NCBI GenBank assembly: GCA_030280995.1
Contig: JASXTE010000015.1
Coordinates: 1,506,501-1,570,500 of the forward strand
DNA length: 64,000 bases
Direction: 5' to 3'
Origin: Hemileia vastatrix
Lineage: Eukaryota > Basidiomycota > Pucciniomycetes > Pucciniales > Zaghouaniaceae
Shown: positions 10,990 to 21,620 of the stretch, piece after piece
How positions within the stretch are numbered: the stretch's first letter is position 1
Layout: each line of letters opens with the position of its first letter
Notes under the pieces: generated by a model
Databases searched by the model: none
Told to the model about the DNA's origin: nothing
What the model saw: the letters and a program-made list of their open reading frames with translations, nothing else
Position numbers and translations under genes: made by a program

Positions 10990-11807
10990 TATGATTGCTA
11001 TCCTTTCCCTCAAGTCTTAAACACTTGCTTGGCCAAATCCACAATAGCAACTTGAATCCTCTCAAGTATTGAAAGCCAAATGTTTCCCTGGCTGTGTAGG
11101 TTTTGTTGATGGCACAAATATACCTTTGAGTCAAAAGCCTGCTCATGATAGCAACCATTATTTTGATTGCAAAAAAAGGTTTCTTCAAAATGTTCTTCAA
11201 TTTCACATCTTTCATAAACTAACTTTTTATCTTCTTTGTAGATACTCTATTGACACTTGACTTGTCTGTGACATCAACAAAAAGTTTATTTCTTTTCATA
11301 GTGGCTGACCTGGCTCATGTCAAGACTCTTCTTTCTTCTAAAGAATGAGGATTTCTCAAAGTCCTGACTCATAATTTGATGAATCACAGTACCTCCTTTT
11401 AGACTCAGCATATGCAATTGGAAAGTACATTATACCTGCTTTCCATGGTGAAACTTTAGAAAATGACTCAAAAAACCACCTTCAATTATCACCTTGCCTA
11501 ATCAAGAGTACAGATTGAATATGCTATTGAAATTATTAAGGCAAGATTTTCTAGTTTCTGGGAGCTGAGAATCCAATTTCAAAAGAAATTGGAGATCAAA
11601 ACTGCAAATCATTGGATCATGAATTGTGCTATACTTCACAATATCCTAGCAGATTTAAAGACTGAGTGGAATGATCTTTTTGAAGAAGAGGATCCTGAAC
11701 CAGGGCCAGCTCTCCCCTCCCTTGAATCACAAAACATTCATTCAACCAGCATATGCTCTGTCATTATGCCAATCACCCTCCACCATTTTGACACACAACC
11801 CTTTTAA
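10990..11807 (+). pseudogene. PIF/Harbinger-type transposase remnant (DDE_Tnp_4)
   Basis: Pieces of a cut-and-paste transposase can be read in three frames. The first (from about 11069) has GCVGFVDGTNIPLSQKP, the conserved first catalytic Asp block of this family. A second piece near 11390 reads LLLDSAYAIGKYIIPAFHG, matching the second Asp block, and a third has IEYAIEIIKARF, the catalytic Glu block, then WIMNCAILHNILAD typical of the C-terminus. Stops and frameshifts at about 11260, 11310 and 11510 make it non-functional, and the N-terminal part is lost at the LTR fragment. In Harbinger elements a Myb/SANT-like partner is usual; one lies at 15178-16437 on the opposite strand. Confidence 0.75.
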
Positions 11808-13079
11808 TTTTTTTTTCATACTTTCCAAATTTCCACTTTGTATACTTTATTCACTTGGCTTGGTATTTTTGTTTGTTACATATTTATTTTAATTTTGAAT
11901 TTACAGTGAATATCTCTTTTTTGGATGGCTCATTGGTTTTCTTTCACCATTTCAACATGAAATCACATATTTTTTCAGTGTTTCTGTTATTCATTCTTCA
12001 CTTATATCCTTTTCCTTATCTCCACAAAAATCCCTCAAATATTTTGGTTTCATTTTTTTAACTCATCTCACCAGGTAAGTCATTTTTTTCATTCTTATTT
12101 AATTTTTATTTGCTAATCATGATTTTTTTTTTGCTTTTTTTTGTGTTTTTCTTTTTTGTGTGAGTGCTTCATTTATTTTTTTTCAAGGTTAACTAATTTT
12201 TTTTGTTTTTTCTCTCCCTCTTTTCTCTCTTGTCCTTCTCTTTTTCCCTCCTTTCCCTTTTTCTTGACTGCCTCAATCCCCCCTTTCCCCCCTTATTCTC
12301 TTCCTCACCTTTCCTCCCCTTTAGGTGCTCTTTTTTCTCCCTTTAGCCTCCCCTTCTCCCTCTTTAGGCTCTTCCCCCCCCCTTTAGGCCACCTCTCAAC
12401 TCTCTCCCCCTCTCCCAAGGGCCTAAAGAGGGGAAAAGGCGCCTCAAGGGGGGAAAAGTGGGGAGGACCTGGTGAAAAAGGGGGAGAAGGGGGTTTGGAG
12501 GAGATCAAGAAGGGGGAGGGGGGTTTGAGGACACCAAAATCAGGTAAAAGAGGCAGACAGGTAAGGGTAATATGGGAGTATGTAAAAGAAAATATTTGTT
12601 ATTTTCATTAACATTATTTTGTTTTTATTTTATTTTATTTACAGAATATTTAAAAAAAATTTTTTTTACAGTTCAAGCTGAATCAAAATTGAATTTGGTG
12701 TATGTTTATAATTTTGATATTTATTTTTGGGAAAAAAGTTTCTGATACAAATTTTTTTTGTGGTTTAATTTTTTGATTACAACTTTTTTTATCATTTTTT
12801 TTCAATGACTTTAGTTGGTATATCTAACACCAATTAACTTTAAAATTCATTTTTTCTTAAAATAATTTTACTGATGTTTGTTTTTATTTTATTTTATTTT
12901 ATTTTGTTTCAAATTTTTTTTCAAGGAAAGTTTAAATAATTGATTTCTTTTCAAAAAACAATTATTTGGGTCAGTTTTTATTAATAAAATTTTTAAGTTT
13001 GAATAAACAAACTAAATTTTGTGAGTTTTATTTTTTTGCAATTTTTTTTTTATTTTTGACACAAATGTTTTTTTGTTCA
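11808..13079. other. Low-complexity intergenic region
   Basis: T-rich and A-rich tracts (for example TTTTATTTTA repeats near 12880 and 12615). Apart from the pyrimidine/purine block listed separately, I see nothing gene-like. Open frames here are low-complexity Phe/Ser/Pro strings. Confidence 0.4.
12190..12550. repeat. Pyrimidine tract switching to purine tract
   Basis: About 220 bases almost purely C/T (12195-12415) change at about 12416 to about 120 bases almost purely A/G. Words on the two sides are complementary (CCCCTTTAGG and CCTAAAGAGG; AAGGGCCTAAA), so the region could fold into a long imperfect hairpin or a triplex-type structure. Confidence 0.7.
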
Positions 13080-14276
13080 GAGAAAAATATTTCTATTTTG
13101 TCATTATCACCTCTTACTTCTCTGTCATAATCCTCCTTATCCTCTTTATCATCTTTTTCAAATTTAACTTCATTTCAATCATCATCCAAAATATCAAAAA
13201 AAAATAATCAGAATAAAAGAAATTTAAAAAAGAAAATTCATTTGGATTGTTTATTAAGCCATATATCAAATATCGAGTACTATAAAACTAGAGTGGATCA
13301 AAAAATTCTTATCAATTTGAGTTACCAGAAGATTTAAAATATTTAACTGAATCAGGAGATGATGAAATCAAAGCAGTTATCAGTCATTCTTTTAAACCTC
13401 TATTTATTTATGAAACTCATTCTTTTAATGGTTCAAAAGAGGAAAATTTTAAATAACTATCCAATCTCATAAAAACACTATATCAAATAACTTTGGTTTG
13501 CTTATTAATAAGGAATACAAATTTTCTGGGTGGTATTAGGATTGGACTTGGTTGGAGACCAGGATTTGTTAATAGCTATTCTCTTGGTATGTCTGATAAT
13601 ATATGTTTCATTCTTAAAATCATGTCACTTATTTTATTTCAATAGGAATCTATTATTTACTTAAAATACTATCTAAAGCTGAAAAAGATGATGATTTTTG
13701 CTTATGGGACACCTTAACTTCTTTTAATACTTTTCTTGCTCTTTTCCTCAAAAAACTCTGCAATAAATCTTTTAAAAATAATCATCAACTCACTATCAAA
13801 GTTGGAATACTGAATTGGTGTGACCCAGAACACAAAAAAATTAGCAACCAATATATTTCATTTTAAAATTTTATTATTACTCATTCAAGACTCCCCAATA
13901 AGATTCATATCAATAGGTATGATGCCAATCATCTTACTTTTGGAATTTTCTCATATATAAATCTGATAATTGACCAACCAATAACATCTTCAGCTAAAAT
14001 CAAAGGATATGGCTTATATTTTCCAGAAAATCAGTGAATGATTTATTTTGGTTTGGGAAAAAGTGTGATAGAAACAATTTGGAACTCTTCTCAGGATCAT
14101 CACCAAACAACCAAAGCTCCACCTGTCTTGGAATCTTGTCAAGAGTTCACACATTTCAGATGTTCATTTCAAACCAGTCAAAAATTTATCCACCAAATAA
14201 ACAAGGTAAAAAAACAAGTTAAATTTAACAAATATAAAAAAACTTTATTTAGATCAAGAAAAGATGGGGATGAGTA
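13080..14276 (+). pseudogene. Tet-like 2OG-Fe(II) dioxygenase-type gene, broken
   Basis: Recognised from family pattern recall, not from a search. After a Ser-rich, then Lys-rich start (about 13090-13300) come a GWRPGF segment near 13550, a 59-bp intron (13587-13645, GTATG to AATAG) that keeps frame, then IYYLLKILSKAEKDDDF and WDTLTSFN. Beyond a stop (about 13863) and frame change lie NRYDANHLTFGIF and KGYGLYFPEN, then IETIWNSSQDHHQTT. In basidiomycete Tet-like proteins these match the HxD region, the core strands and the second His. Here the HxD position seems to read H-I-N, so one metal ligand may be lost. Stops at about 13455, 13863 and 14036 and a frameshift near 13310 show it is dead. 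The family oxidises 5-methylcytosine in some fungi and is often linked to transposons. Confidence 0.55.
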
Positions 14277-14287
14277 GAGTTATCAAA

Positions 14288-14547
14288 TATTTTTTATTTT
14301 TTAATAAATTTTTTATAAATAACTCTTATATTTCAAATTCCTAAAATAAAGTAATGGGCCAACAACCCTGTGTTGTATAAATGGGAATCATGACAACATT
14401 TATTGGTTTCATGAGGTTTCCTGGCCTACACTTGTGGAAAGTCACAAACATTTGTTTCTAGACTTTATCCCATTTCGGCTAGAGTAATTTTCATTACTTT
14501 AAAACTAGGGATATTGATATATATTACTTGTTTATATATTTATTTAT
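14288..14547. other. Intergenic, nothing recognised
   Basis: AT-rich sequence between the Tet-like remnant and the tandem palindromic repeats. No coding or structural signal that I can support. Confidence 0.3.
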
Positions 14548-14945
14548 TTAATTATATTAAATTTTGGTGATTCCCACCCCTTACTTGAAAAAATTCAGGG
14601 GTGGGTATTGCCAAATTTTCAAATCTGACATGTAAAAATTTTGGTGATACCCACCCCTTACTTCAATAAAATGCAAGGGGGGGGATTTCCAATTTTTCAA
14701 ATATGACTTGAAATTTTGGTGATACCTGTCCCTTACTTCAATAAAATTCAGGGGGAATTATTGCCAAAATTTCTTAAAAGACTTGTGAAATTCTTGACTT
14801 GAAAGAATTTTGGTGATACCCGTAAAATGCGGGGGGTAGTAGTGCCAAATTTTCACAAGACTTTCAAGATTCTTGACTTGAAAGAATTTGGTGATACCCA
14901 CACTTTACTTCAAAAAATTGCAAGGGGGGAATGGCAAATTATCAA
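14548..14945. repeat. Tandem palindromic units (about five)
   Basis: Roughly five head-to-tail units of about 75-95 bp, each starting AAATTTTGGTGATACCCACC or close to it and ending GGGGTGGGTATTGCCAAATT or a relative. The beginning of each unit is the reverse complement of its end, so each can fold into a hairpin with an AT-rich loop. The GGGGTATTGC word also occurs in the 10520-10541 palindrome, so the two may be the ends of one DNA element of about 4.4 kb carrying the Harbinger-type and Tet-like remnants. Confidence 0.65.
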
Positions 14946-15177
14946 ATGAAACATGAAAATTTTATTTAAAAAAGAATTTTTAAAATTAAAATTCAAAAAT
15001 TCAACTAATGATGGATAGAGTAATAAATTACAGGAAATTATTGTAAAATCTTATGTACAAATAATTATGGATAGTTGAAGTATGAAAGAAATAAAACACA
15101 CCAGTAATTATAAAATTTCATTAGACATTCAATTTCCTCTTAAGTTTTATTGGCTCTAACACATTCCATTAAAAAAA

Positions 15178-16437
15178 TTACTTCTTTGAATTTTCTTTGA
15201 GATCATGCTTCAATTTCATCTGTTCCATTAAGTTTTGATGCTTGAGTGTTTTCTCCTCTTTCTTTGATCTTTCAATACTAAGAGCTGGCTTGAATTTCAT
15301 CTCCTCCAAGTCTTGTGCCCTATTATCCTTCCATAAAGAGAGCTCATACTTCCTCTCCTCCAAGACTTGTGCCCTGTCATCCCTCCTTAAAGAGAGCTTG
15401 TATTTTTGCTTTTCAAACTTTTGAGTCTCTTTATCAACTTCCACTTGTTCTAGAGAAAAAAGAAATATTAACAAAAAGTAGAAGAAAATCAGAGTAAAGT
15501 ATTAAAAGTTATGGTATTACTTACCAGCATCATGTTTCTCTAAAAATATTTCAATAGAAAAAAAAGGGATTTGAGATGAAGTATCACTTTTTCTTCTTCT
15601 TTGAGAGTTGAAATCTTGACTACTTGAAGCCCTCTGCTTTTTGCTCAAGGTCACATTCTCCTCCAAATCATTTTTTCTGGCTTCTGACTCAGTTGATTGT
15701 GGCTCCTGCGTTTGTTCTTCAGCCTTTTTAGAAGTAAGAAAATGTAAATAAAAAAAAGAATTGGTAAGATAAAATAAATAAAATAATTGAGTTAGATCAG
15801 GTTAATTTTTATTGCAATAAGGATTTATTGAAAAGATATCTTGATTTGTGGAAGTTAAATGAGGGGAGGCTTGAGTAGAAGAAGAAGGAAAAAGATTTGT
15901 TTTGACATCATGATTGGAGATAGCATCTTCACCATCCAACATGTTTTCAGGATTAACATCTGTTCACTCTCCAATATAACATCCATCTCTTAAAAGTAAG
16001 GACATAAAGATTCAATTTTATCATCTATGTATTTTATGCCCTTACTGATATTGATTTCAGTAACACCAAAACCAGTGGACAATGAAAGAGTCTTTGCCTT
16101 CTTGTACTTGGCTTGGTAATTCTTGAAACATTCAGAGATCTGTTTAGGTAAAAGATCTATCCTTCCCTTGGTCTTATTCTGTAATTCATTGGCCATTAGT
16201 AGATAAACATTAAATTTTGGTGTGGGGGGCTGTCCTACTTAAGTTGCATTTTCAGTACCAAAACAAGAATCATAGTTAGATTTAGTTTTCAGCCAGTTGA
16301 TAAGTATGAGATGATCATCTTTTTTTTAATTGAATGGTCTTTGATTTCTTAGCTGAGCAGGGGAAAGAGGGAGTAGTGCAATTTGAAGAACAATTGGAGG
16401 AAGGCTGCCTTTGAGAAGATCTATGATGATGGGGCAT
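15178..16437 (-). pseudogene. Myb/SANT-like protein gene, transposon partner type
   Basis: Starts at 16437 (MPHHHRSSQ) with a Ser/Pro-rich leader, then KKDDHLILINWLKTKSNYD, the first helix block of Myb/SANT-like proteins that accompany Harbinger-type transposases in rusts. A one-base slip in the A-run near 16321-16328 and a TAA near 16243 break the frame; ISECFKNYQAKYKKAKTLS and GFGVTEINISKGIKYIDDKI follow (16196-15990). The middle is acidic and Ser-rich. A 75-bp intron (15450-15524, GTAAG to CTCTAG on the minus strand) leads to a final exon of Glu/Lys heptads (15449-15178), a coiled coil. The role inferred from the family is DNA binding at transposon ends, with the coiled coil for self-association. 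It converges on the transposase remnant 3.4 kb away. Confidence 0.65.
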
Positions 16438-16839
16438 GTTGAGATAATTGAAGATGAAAAGAAGCAAAAACAAGCTGATGAGATAGCCAGGTGTTCTGAA
16501 TGGAGAGAATAGACAGGATGAGATGAGAATGGGAGTGCACAGCAAGGTAGTAGGCATGTCCAGAGAGTAGTCAAAGATGTGGTTATGAATTAAAGTAGGC
16601 CAAGATGTGGTTATGAAAAATTGAGTAGAAAAATGTCAGATTAGAAGTCAACTTTGACATGTAAAATGTCTAATATCCCAATTATTAGCAAAAATAATTG
16701 CAGAAGATAATTGGGGTATAAGGATTTTTATCCACAATCAATTTAAATGCAGATCAGTCAACTTTATTATCCCCTAATAATACAAAATTTCCAATGGTTG
16801 CAAAATAATTTGTTTTTTGACACTTATTTTTCTTACACT
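16438..16839. other. Promoter side of the Myb/SANT-like gene, no gene
   Basis: AT-rich. A short direct repeat (AGATGTGGTTATGAATTAAAGT and relatives, 16575-16620) is visible. The long Phe/Leu-rich open frames on the minus strand here (16315-16574) overlap the leader of the Myb/SANT-like gene and are not separate genes. Confidence 0.35.
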
Positions 16840-17413
16840 TAGAATATCCCTATCGGGGATATCTTACTTGGTGCATAGTGAAAATTGCACCCAAAAAAGT
16901 ACTGGTGGCAGCCAAATTGAGCTTTGTGCACCCAGGTTTTCATTAAAAAAATAGTGCCAGCCAAGCAAAAAACACTACGCACCAAGTAAGATATACCAGA
17001 TGGGGATATCCAGCACAAGTTGGGGATATTGCAGGAAGGGAGATAAGGATAGAAAAATATGTGCAAGAAAAATATGTGTAAGGAAAATATGTGTGAAAAA
17101 AATATGTGACAAATATAAGTGTAAGAAAAATATCTTGCAACCATGGGAAATTTTGTTTTTTAATTTTTTTCTCTCAAAAAAATGATTTTTTATTTCATTT
17201 TCTATTTTTTCCTATTTTTTTAAGAAAAGATTTTGAAAAAAAAAAATTCTCATGGTAGCAAATAATTTTTTTTACACTTAATTTTCTCTTACTTATTTTT
17301 CTTGCACTTACTTTTCTTAGATTTATTTTTCTGACCTTATGTCACTCCCTAAAATATCCCCAACTCGCGCTGGATATTCCCATCAGGGATATCTTACATG
17401 GTGCATAGTGAAA
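16840..17413. repeat. Fold-back (MITE-like) element
   Basis: 16972-17035 (CACTACGCACCAAGTAAGAT, then GGGGATATCCAGCACAAGTT) and 17352-17413 are inverted copies of each other over about 60 bases, and the inner sequences (GTGCAAGAAAAATATGTG against CTTACTTTTCTTGCACTTA) also pair, so nearly the whole unit can fold back. A third copy of the arm lies at 16845-16880 and pairs with 16972-17000. No coding capacity. It ends about 200 bases 3' of the secreted-protein gene. Confidence 0.7.
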
Positions 17414-17612
17414 GTAGAAATATTTTTTATTTTTTCACCAAGCTTTGTTGACATGGCTGTATCATTCTCTACTGAATTCACTTCGCAACATTTCCTTCAC
17501 AATAGATGCCATACCCTGTTTTATTGCTCTCTTCAAATATTTTGATTAGTTTCTTGTAATCTTTGGTATTTTTATACACCTGTTAATGCAATGGGCCATT
17601 GACGAGAAAAAG

Positions 17613-18145
17613 TCAGTGCGCTTGGAAGGAAAACAAGTCTCTACATGGTGAATTTATGAAGTTCGAGTCATTTACCGAGAGCACAACGTATGCAGTCTTT
17701 GTTTCGTTTTTCTTCGTTACCATGACTTTTTTCTGAAATATAAAGAGAAAATAAATAAATTTAAATGCATTTTAGCAACATATTAGTTTATGACCAGAGG
17801 GTAATTTTTTTTGTTCAACTTTATACAATCTCCCTCAACTAAGAGGGGCATGAAGGAAAAACCAGTATTAAATACATGGTAGGTGGGGGGATTATAGTGT
17901 ATAAAGACGAACCTCGCCGAAATAAGCCTGATCAGATTTAATCTTGAAATCGAGCTTCTCGATTGGAGTATTCGTCAAAAACTCTTTTAACTCTATACAT
18001 TTTCCTTCGCAAGACTTTTTCAAAAATCAACGGATTTAAAAAAAATAAAAAATAAAAGGTTACAACTCACTACATGAAATTTTCTTCCAGATGTTACCCT
18101 AGCAGCCAATAAGACCATATACAGCATAATCATAACAAGACGCAT
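17613..18145 (-). CDS. Small secreted cysteine-containing protein, three exons
   Basis: Exon 1 is 18145-18074, exon 2 is 18014-17913, exon 3 is 17732-17613; introns are 59 bp (GTAGTG to AAAAG) and 180 bp (GTTCGT to TTTCAG). All junctions are phase 0 and the joined frame of 97 codons has no stop until TGA at 17615-17613. The first 19-20 residues (MRLVMIMLYMVLLAARVTSG) are a clear signal peptide: basic n-region, hydrophobic core, small residues at the cut site. The mature part has three Cys (about residues 26, 30 and 88), is Lys-rich and has no family I recognise. A GATA word lies upstream. In a plant-pathogenic fungus such a gene would be a candidate effector, which is inference. It is the only non-transposon gene here that looks intact. 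Confidence 0.65.
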
Positions 18146-18550
18146 TTTTTAGCTTTGAACTTTCAATAATGGATTAGTTTCTGTAATGATAAAGAAAGGT
18201 AAGGGAAGAGGTTGTCCAATTTATGAAAAGTAGGTCACCTGCTTATCAGTGAACGAGTTACACTACTGTGTATCATCGAGAAAACCATAAAAATATGATG
18301 ATTGCATATGTCAATTCTGTTTATATTTTAAGTTTTACCATGTAGCAAGAAGAGAATGATAAGAGATAAACAATTATATGGCTCACTAAGACAAGTCGGA
18401 AAAACATATGAATAGATGTTCATATAACTAAGTGAAATATAAAGTTTATTGATTATTTCCTGAATCTCCCTCCTGTCTACCAAAACGTGTCTCTGCAAAT
18501 ATGTCAAAGTTGACAAATCAGAACTTACAAAATCACACTACCAAATTTGT
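18146..18550. other. Upstream region of the secreted-protein gene
   Basis: No gene recognised. On the minus strand a GTGACC to ATTACAG stretch (about 18235-18190) could be a leader intron of the downstream gene. The fold-back element begins at 18551. Confidence 0.3.
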
Positions 18551-18705
18551 TTGTTACGCCACACGGCGTAACATTTGCGTAACGGTTGTGTAACAAATAC
18601 ATAACAATTATTATTGAGTTCTAGGGGACATAAAGATTGTTATGTATTTATTATGCAACCGTTACACAACTATTACGCATTTGTTACGCCTTGTGGCGTA
18701 ACGAA
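18551..18705. repeat. Short fold-back element with about 60-bp inverted ends
   Basis: Left arm begins TTGTTACGCCACACGGCGTA and includes GCGTAACGGTTGTGTAACA; the right arm is the inverted copy, ending TTACGCCTTGTGGCGTAAC. The tips are themselves palindromic (GTTACGCC and GGCGTAAC). The loop is about 35 bases. About 155 bp long, no coding: a MITE-like element. Confidence 0.75.
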
Positions 18706-19459
18706 TGGTGCTGGTGGTATCAACACTTAATTGATTTTATATTTGCGCACCACCCACACTGGCCCTAACTCTTGTTAGGTCTCGACTACGCCGCAGTATC
18801 ATCATGTATATAACTAGGTACACAACAGCAAATATGAGTATTAAAATCCAATCATGAACAATATTAAGAGTCGCCTGCCAATAGGTTATGGGCCTCTAAA
18901 AAGTGGTCCTTTTTTTTTCTTCTTATCATTTCTCTTCCTCAGCATCTATCATCTACGACTAAATCCAATTCAACTGCCTTGTCAGCAATACTGCATAATC
19001 TCATTTTTTTCCCTTCCTCATTTCTATCTCTCCTTCCACTATCTCAACTTGCTCTGTTTTGCTTTCCTACCCTGCATCCTATATTTTTTTCATTTCATTT
19101 TTTCCCTGTTTTCCCATCATATCTTTGCTCCATTTTGTTTTTTACTTCTCAGATTTCTGTTTTTTCTTTCTTCTCAACAGGTGATTAGGTAGGGATCCTT
19201 GCAAGATCCTGAGAATAAGTGTTTGTAGGCACACATTCACCCAAAAATCTTTTTTCTTTTCTTCCTTTTTTTCTTTATTCTTCTCTCTCTATATTTCTTG
19301 TTTACCTTTCTTTATCTTTGTTATCTTATCCTTGTCTTTATTTTTTCTTCCCATCCTTTCCTTTTTCTTTCCTTCTATCTTTCTCTAACAAAAAGAAAAA
19401 AAAGAAATAATAATAATAATAATTTACATATATATATTATTATAATTATTAATAATGAC
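18706..19459. other. Pyrimidine-rich leader-like sequence
   Basis: Long T/C-rich blocks (18905-19190 and 19235-19395), a GGATCC-containing spacer near 19195, then TAA repeats just before the ATG at 19460. It reads like an untranslated leader of the gag-like gene that follows. Open frames in it are Phe/Ser/Leu strings. Confidence 0.4.
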
Positions 19460-21620
19460 ACAATGCAACCACACTCAAAAACGTCCACTCCGATTCTGAC
19501 CTCAAGCACCCATCCTCTTTCATCTGCCACCACCGGAACATCAAATAACACCCAACAAAATCAACAACCATCCAGAATCCCAGCCCCACCTCAATACCCA
19601 GAAGATGATGAAGCGGATGATGAAGCCTTTGATCCTTACCCAACAAACCAACACCCACCTATCCCTTCAGAAAATGAAGAATACCATTATCTCTGTGTCT
19701 CCTCTTGAGATCTTGTGTGAAAACATGTTACTGACACTATCAGGGATGTCCAAAAAGAAATGCCAACCTGGCCAAGCAAACTCAAAGACAATGTAGACAA
19801 TCCTATAGTACTAGCTATAGGCCTTGACCAAGGGAGTTGGAGAAAAACCAGAGAGAAAATCCCCTGTCCCTTTAGAAAAACAAGTGAGATTTACCTGTTG
19901 CAGAAAATTGGAGATCTGTTTGCTAGACCCTTTAATTAAACACACTTTACCTCTTTAAAAGTGAAGATAATAGTCCCAGACAGACTACCAGAAAGAGTTG
20001 AAATGAACAGTAATATATTCCAACAAAACACAAGCCAATGAGACAGTGAGGAACAGAGAGGCAATGAGTAAAGAGATATGATGATTCCCCTATAAATCTT
20101 CCCACACACGCATCATACAGCCAGTGCACATACCACCCTGACCAATTCCCCAGCCAAAATCCAGCTTTTCCAGCCTTTTTCATGCATAAAAGTGCATTTT
20201 AGCGCCTCCCCAGTGCCCAGGCGGCCAGGCCGCTTGGAGGCCGCTCCGCTTAGGGGAAGGCAGGCCGCTTGGGGGCGGGCTGGCCGCTTCTAAGCCCTAA
20301 AACACCCATACAACCAGTAAAAACCCTAAAAACCCTAAAAACCCATAACTTCACTAATAAACAAGATAAACACACATAAGACATACCAAAATGAAAAGAA
20401 AATGAAGGAAATTATCTGAGACTTAATAAGTGACCCTAGCTTAAGCCTACATAAGCACCACTAAGCAATAAAATCTGATAAATACCAATAACAACACCAT
20501 AACTACCCTATAAAGCAAGGTAACCACCCATAAAGGATACCAAAATGAAGAGAAAAGAAAAGACATTAAGATGAGAAATAATAAGTGACACTAACTTAAG
20601 CCTCCATAAACACTACTAAATATCACCTAAAGATGAAAAAAACCACTAATAACACCATAACCCCAATAACACCCTACATACCAAATACCCCCAAATATGC
20701 ACTCCAAAGGCCTACCCAGGTTTGGATCACCTCAACGACAGGTCCAACTTTTGCCTCTTGTACAAGGAATTGAAAATTGTCCTTACAGAATACATTGGCA
20801 ATCCCAATTTCCTCACCAGACCCAATCCATCTACCAGTTCAACCAGGGAGCATATTGGCTGTGCAATCCTGGTCAACTTCATGGACCTGAATGTCAAAAC
20901 CCAAATCATGTCCATGACCCCAAGAACAGGGGCCTTCAAACACCTCTGACTTCAATACAATGTCATGTCATGAGCAGGCAAACTTAATGCACTAGACAAA
21001 CTACTCAATATCCATTCATAAAACTTTAACAGCCCAATTGCAATGATCTGACATATGAAGGACTGCTATGCTGACCTCAAAGTGCAAGGAATGACAGTTG
21101 ATGACACTCTATTTGCACTTCTATTTCAAAGGGCCATCAAAGACAATCCAAGATTTAGCAAGAAAGACATGAGAGATGTAAAATCACTAGTGAAGATCAC
21201 TTGAGAAGTCCCATCCACAGCAGAAATACAACAAACACTTAAATCAACATGGGACTGAATAAGGAACAATGATGCTAACAGACTTCATAGAGAATCCATC
21301 ACTTCATCTGCCAATGATATTGACATTCTACCTCCTATAGTCATATCTACTCATGATGCCAGAACCAATAACACATGCTCCACCACAATCAATGATGAAG
21401 AGCACTTAAAAACCATACCACAGGCTGCAGCTACTAGACCTCTTAGACCACCAACATTCTGGAACTGCGATATTCCAGATCACCTGCAATCTAACTTCCC
21501 AAGACAAGCAAATTTTAGTTAATTTAAACAACCTTGAAATCAGCACTATTTTTACAAGGGACTGCAGAAAGTCTAACCAATGGTAATACAACTGTCTTTC
21601 TTACCATCAACCCAACTCCA
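19460..21620 (+). pseudogene. Gag-like gene of another retroelement, split by a solo LTR
   Basis: Starts at ATG 19460 with a Ser/Thr/Pro-rich, then acidic region (residues about 50-75 are Asp/Glu-rich), passes two TGA stops (19706 and 19715) and reads PTWPSKLKDN up to the LTR at 19793. Beyond it (20735) it resumes NDRSNFCLLYKELKIVLTEY and IGCAILVNFMDLNV, then DCYADLKVQGMTVDDTLFAL and LFQRAIKDNPRFSKKDMRDV. Tryptophan and helix spacing resemble gag proteins of Copia-like elements (UBN2 type), but I am not certain. A Cys-containing remnant near 21560 could be a zinc knuckle. At least five stops after the LTR make it non-functional. Confidence 0.5.
19793..20734 (+). mobile_element. Solo LTR type C
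   Basis: Begins GTAGACAATCCTATAGTACT like type A, but diverges after about 100 bp; it has a GC-rich island built from GGCCGCTT words (20210-20295), then CCCTAAAAA repeats, and ends TTGGATCACCTCA. Other copies: 39315-40257 (inverted), 58392-59314, and a fragment at 10880-10972. It interrupts the gag-like frame. Confidence 0.8.

Noticed and set aside
12141..12611. 156-residue open frame on the plus strand
   Set aside because: Pro/Ser/Phe string followed by a Gly/Lys/Glu string, produced by the pyrimidine and purine tracts; no protein-like features.
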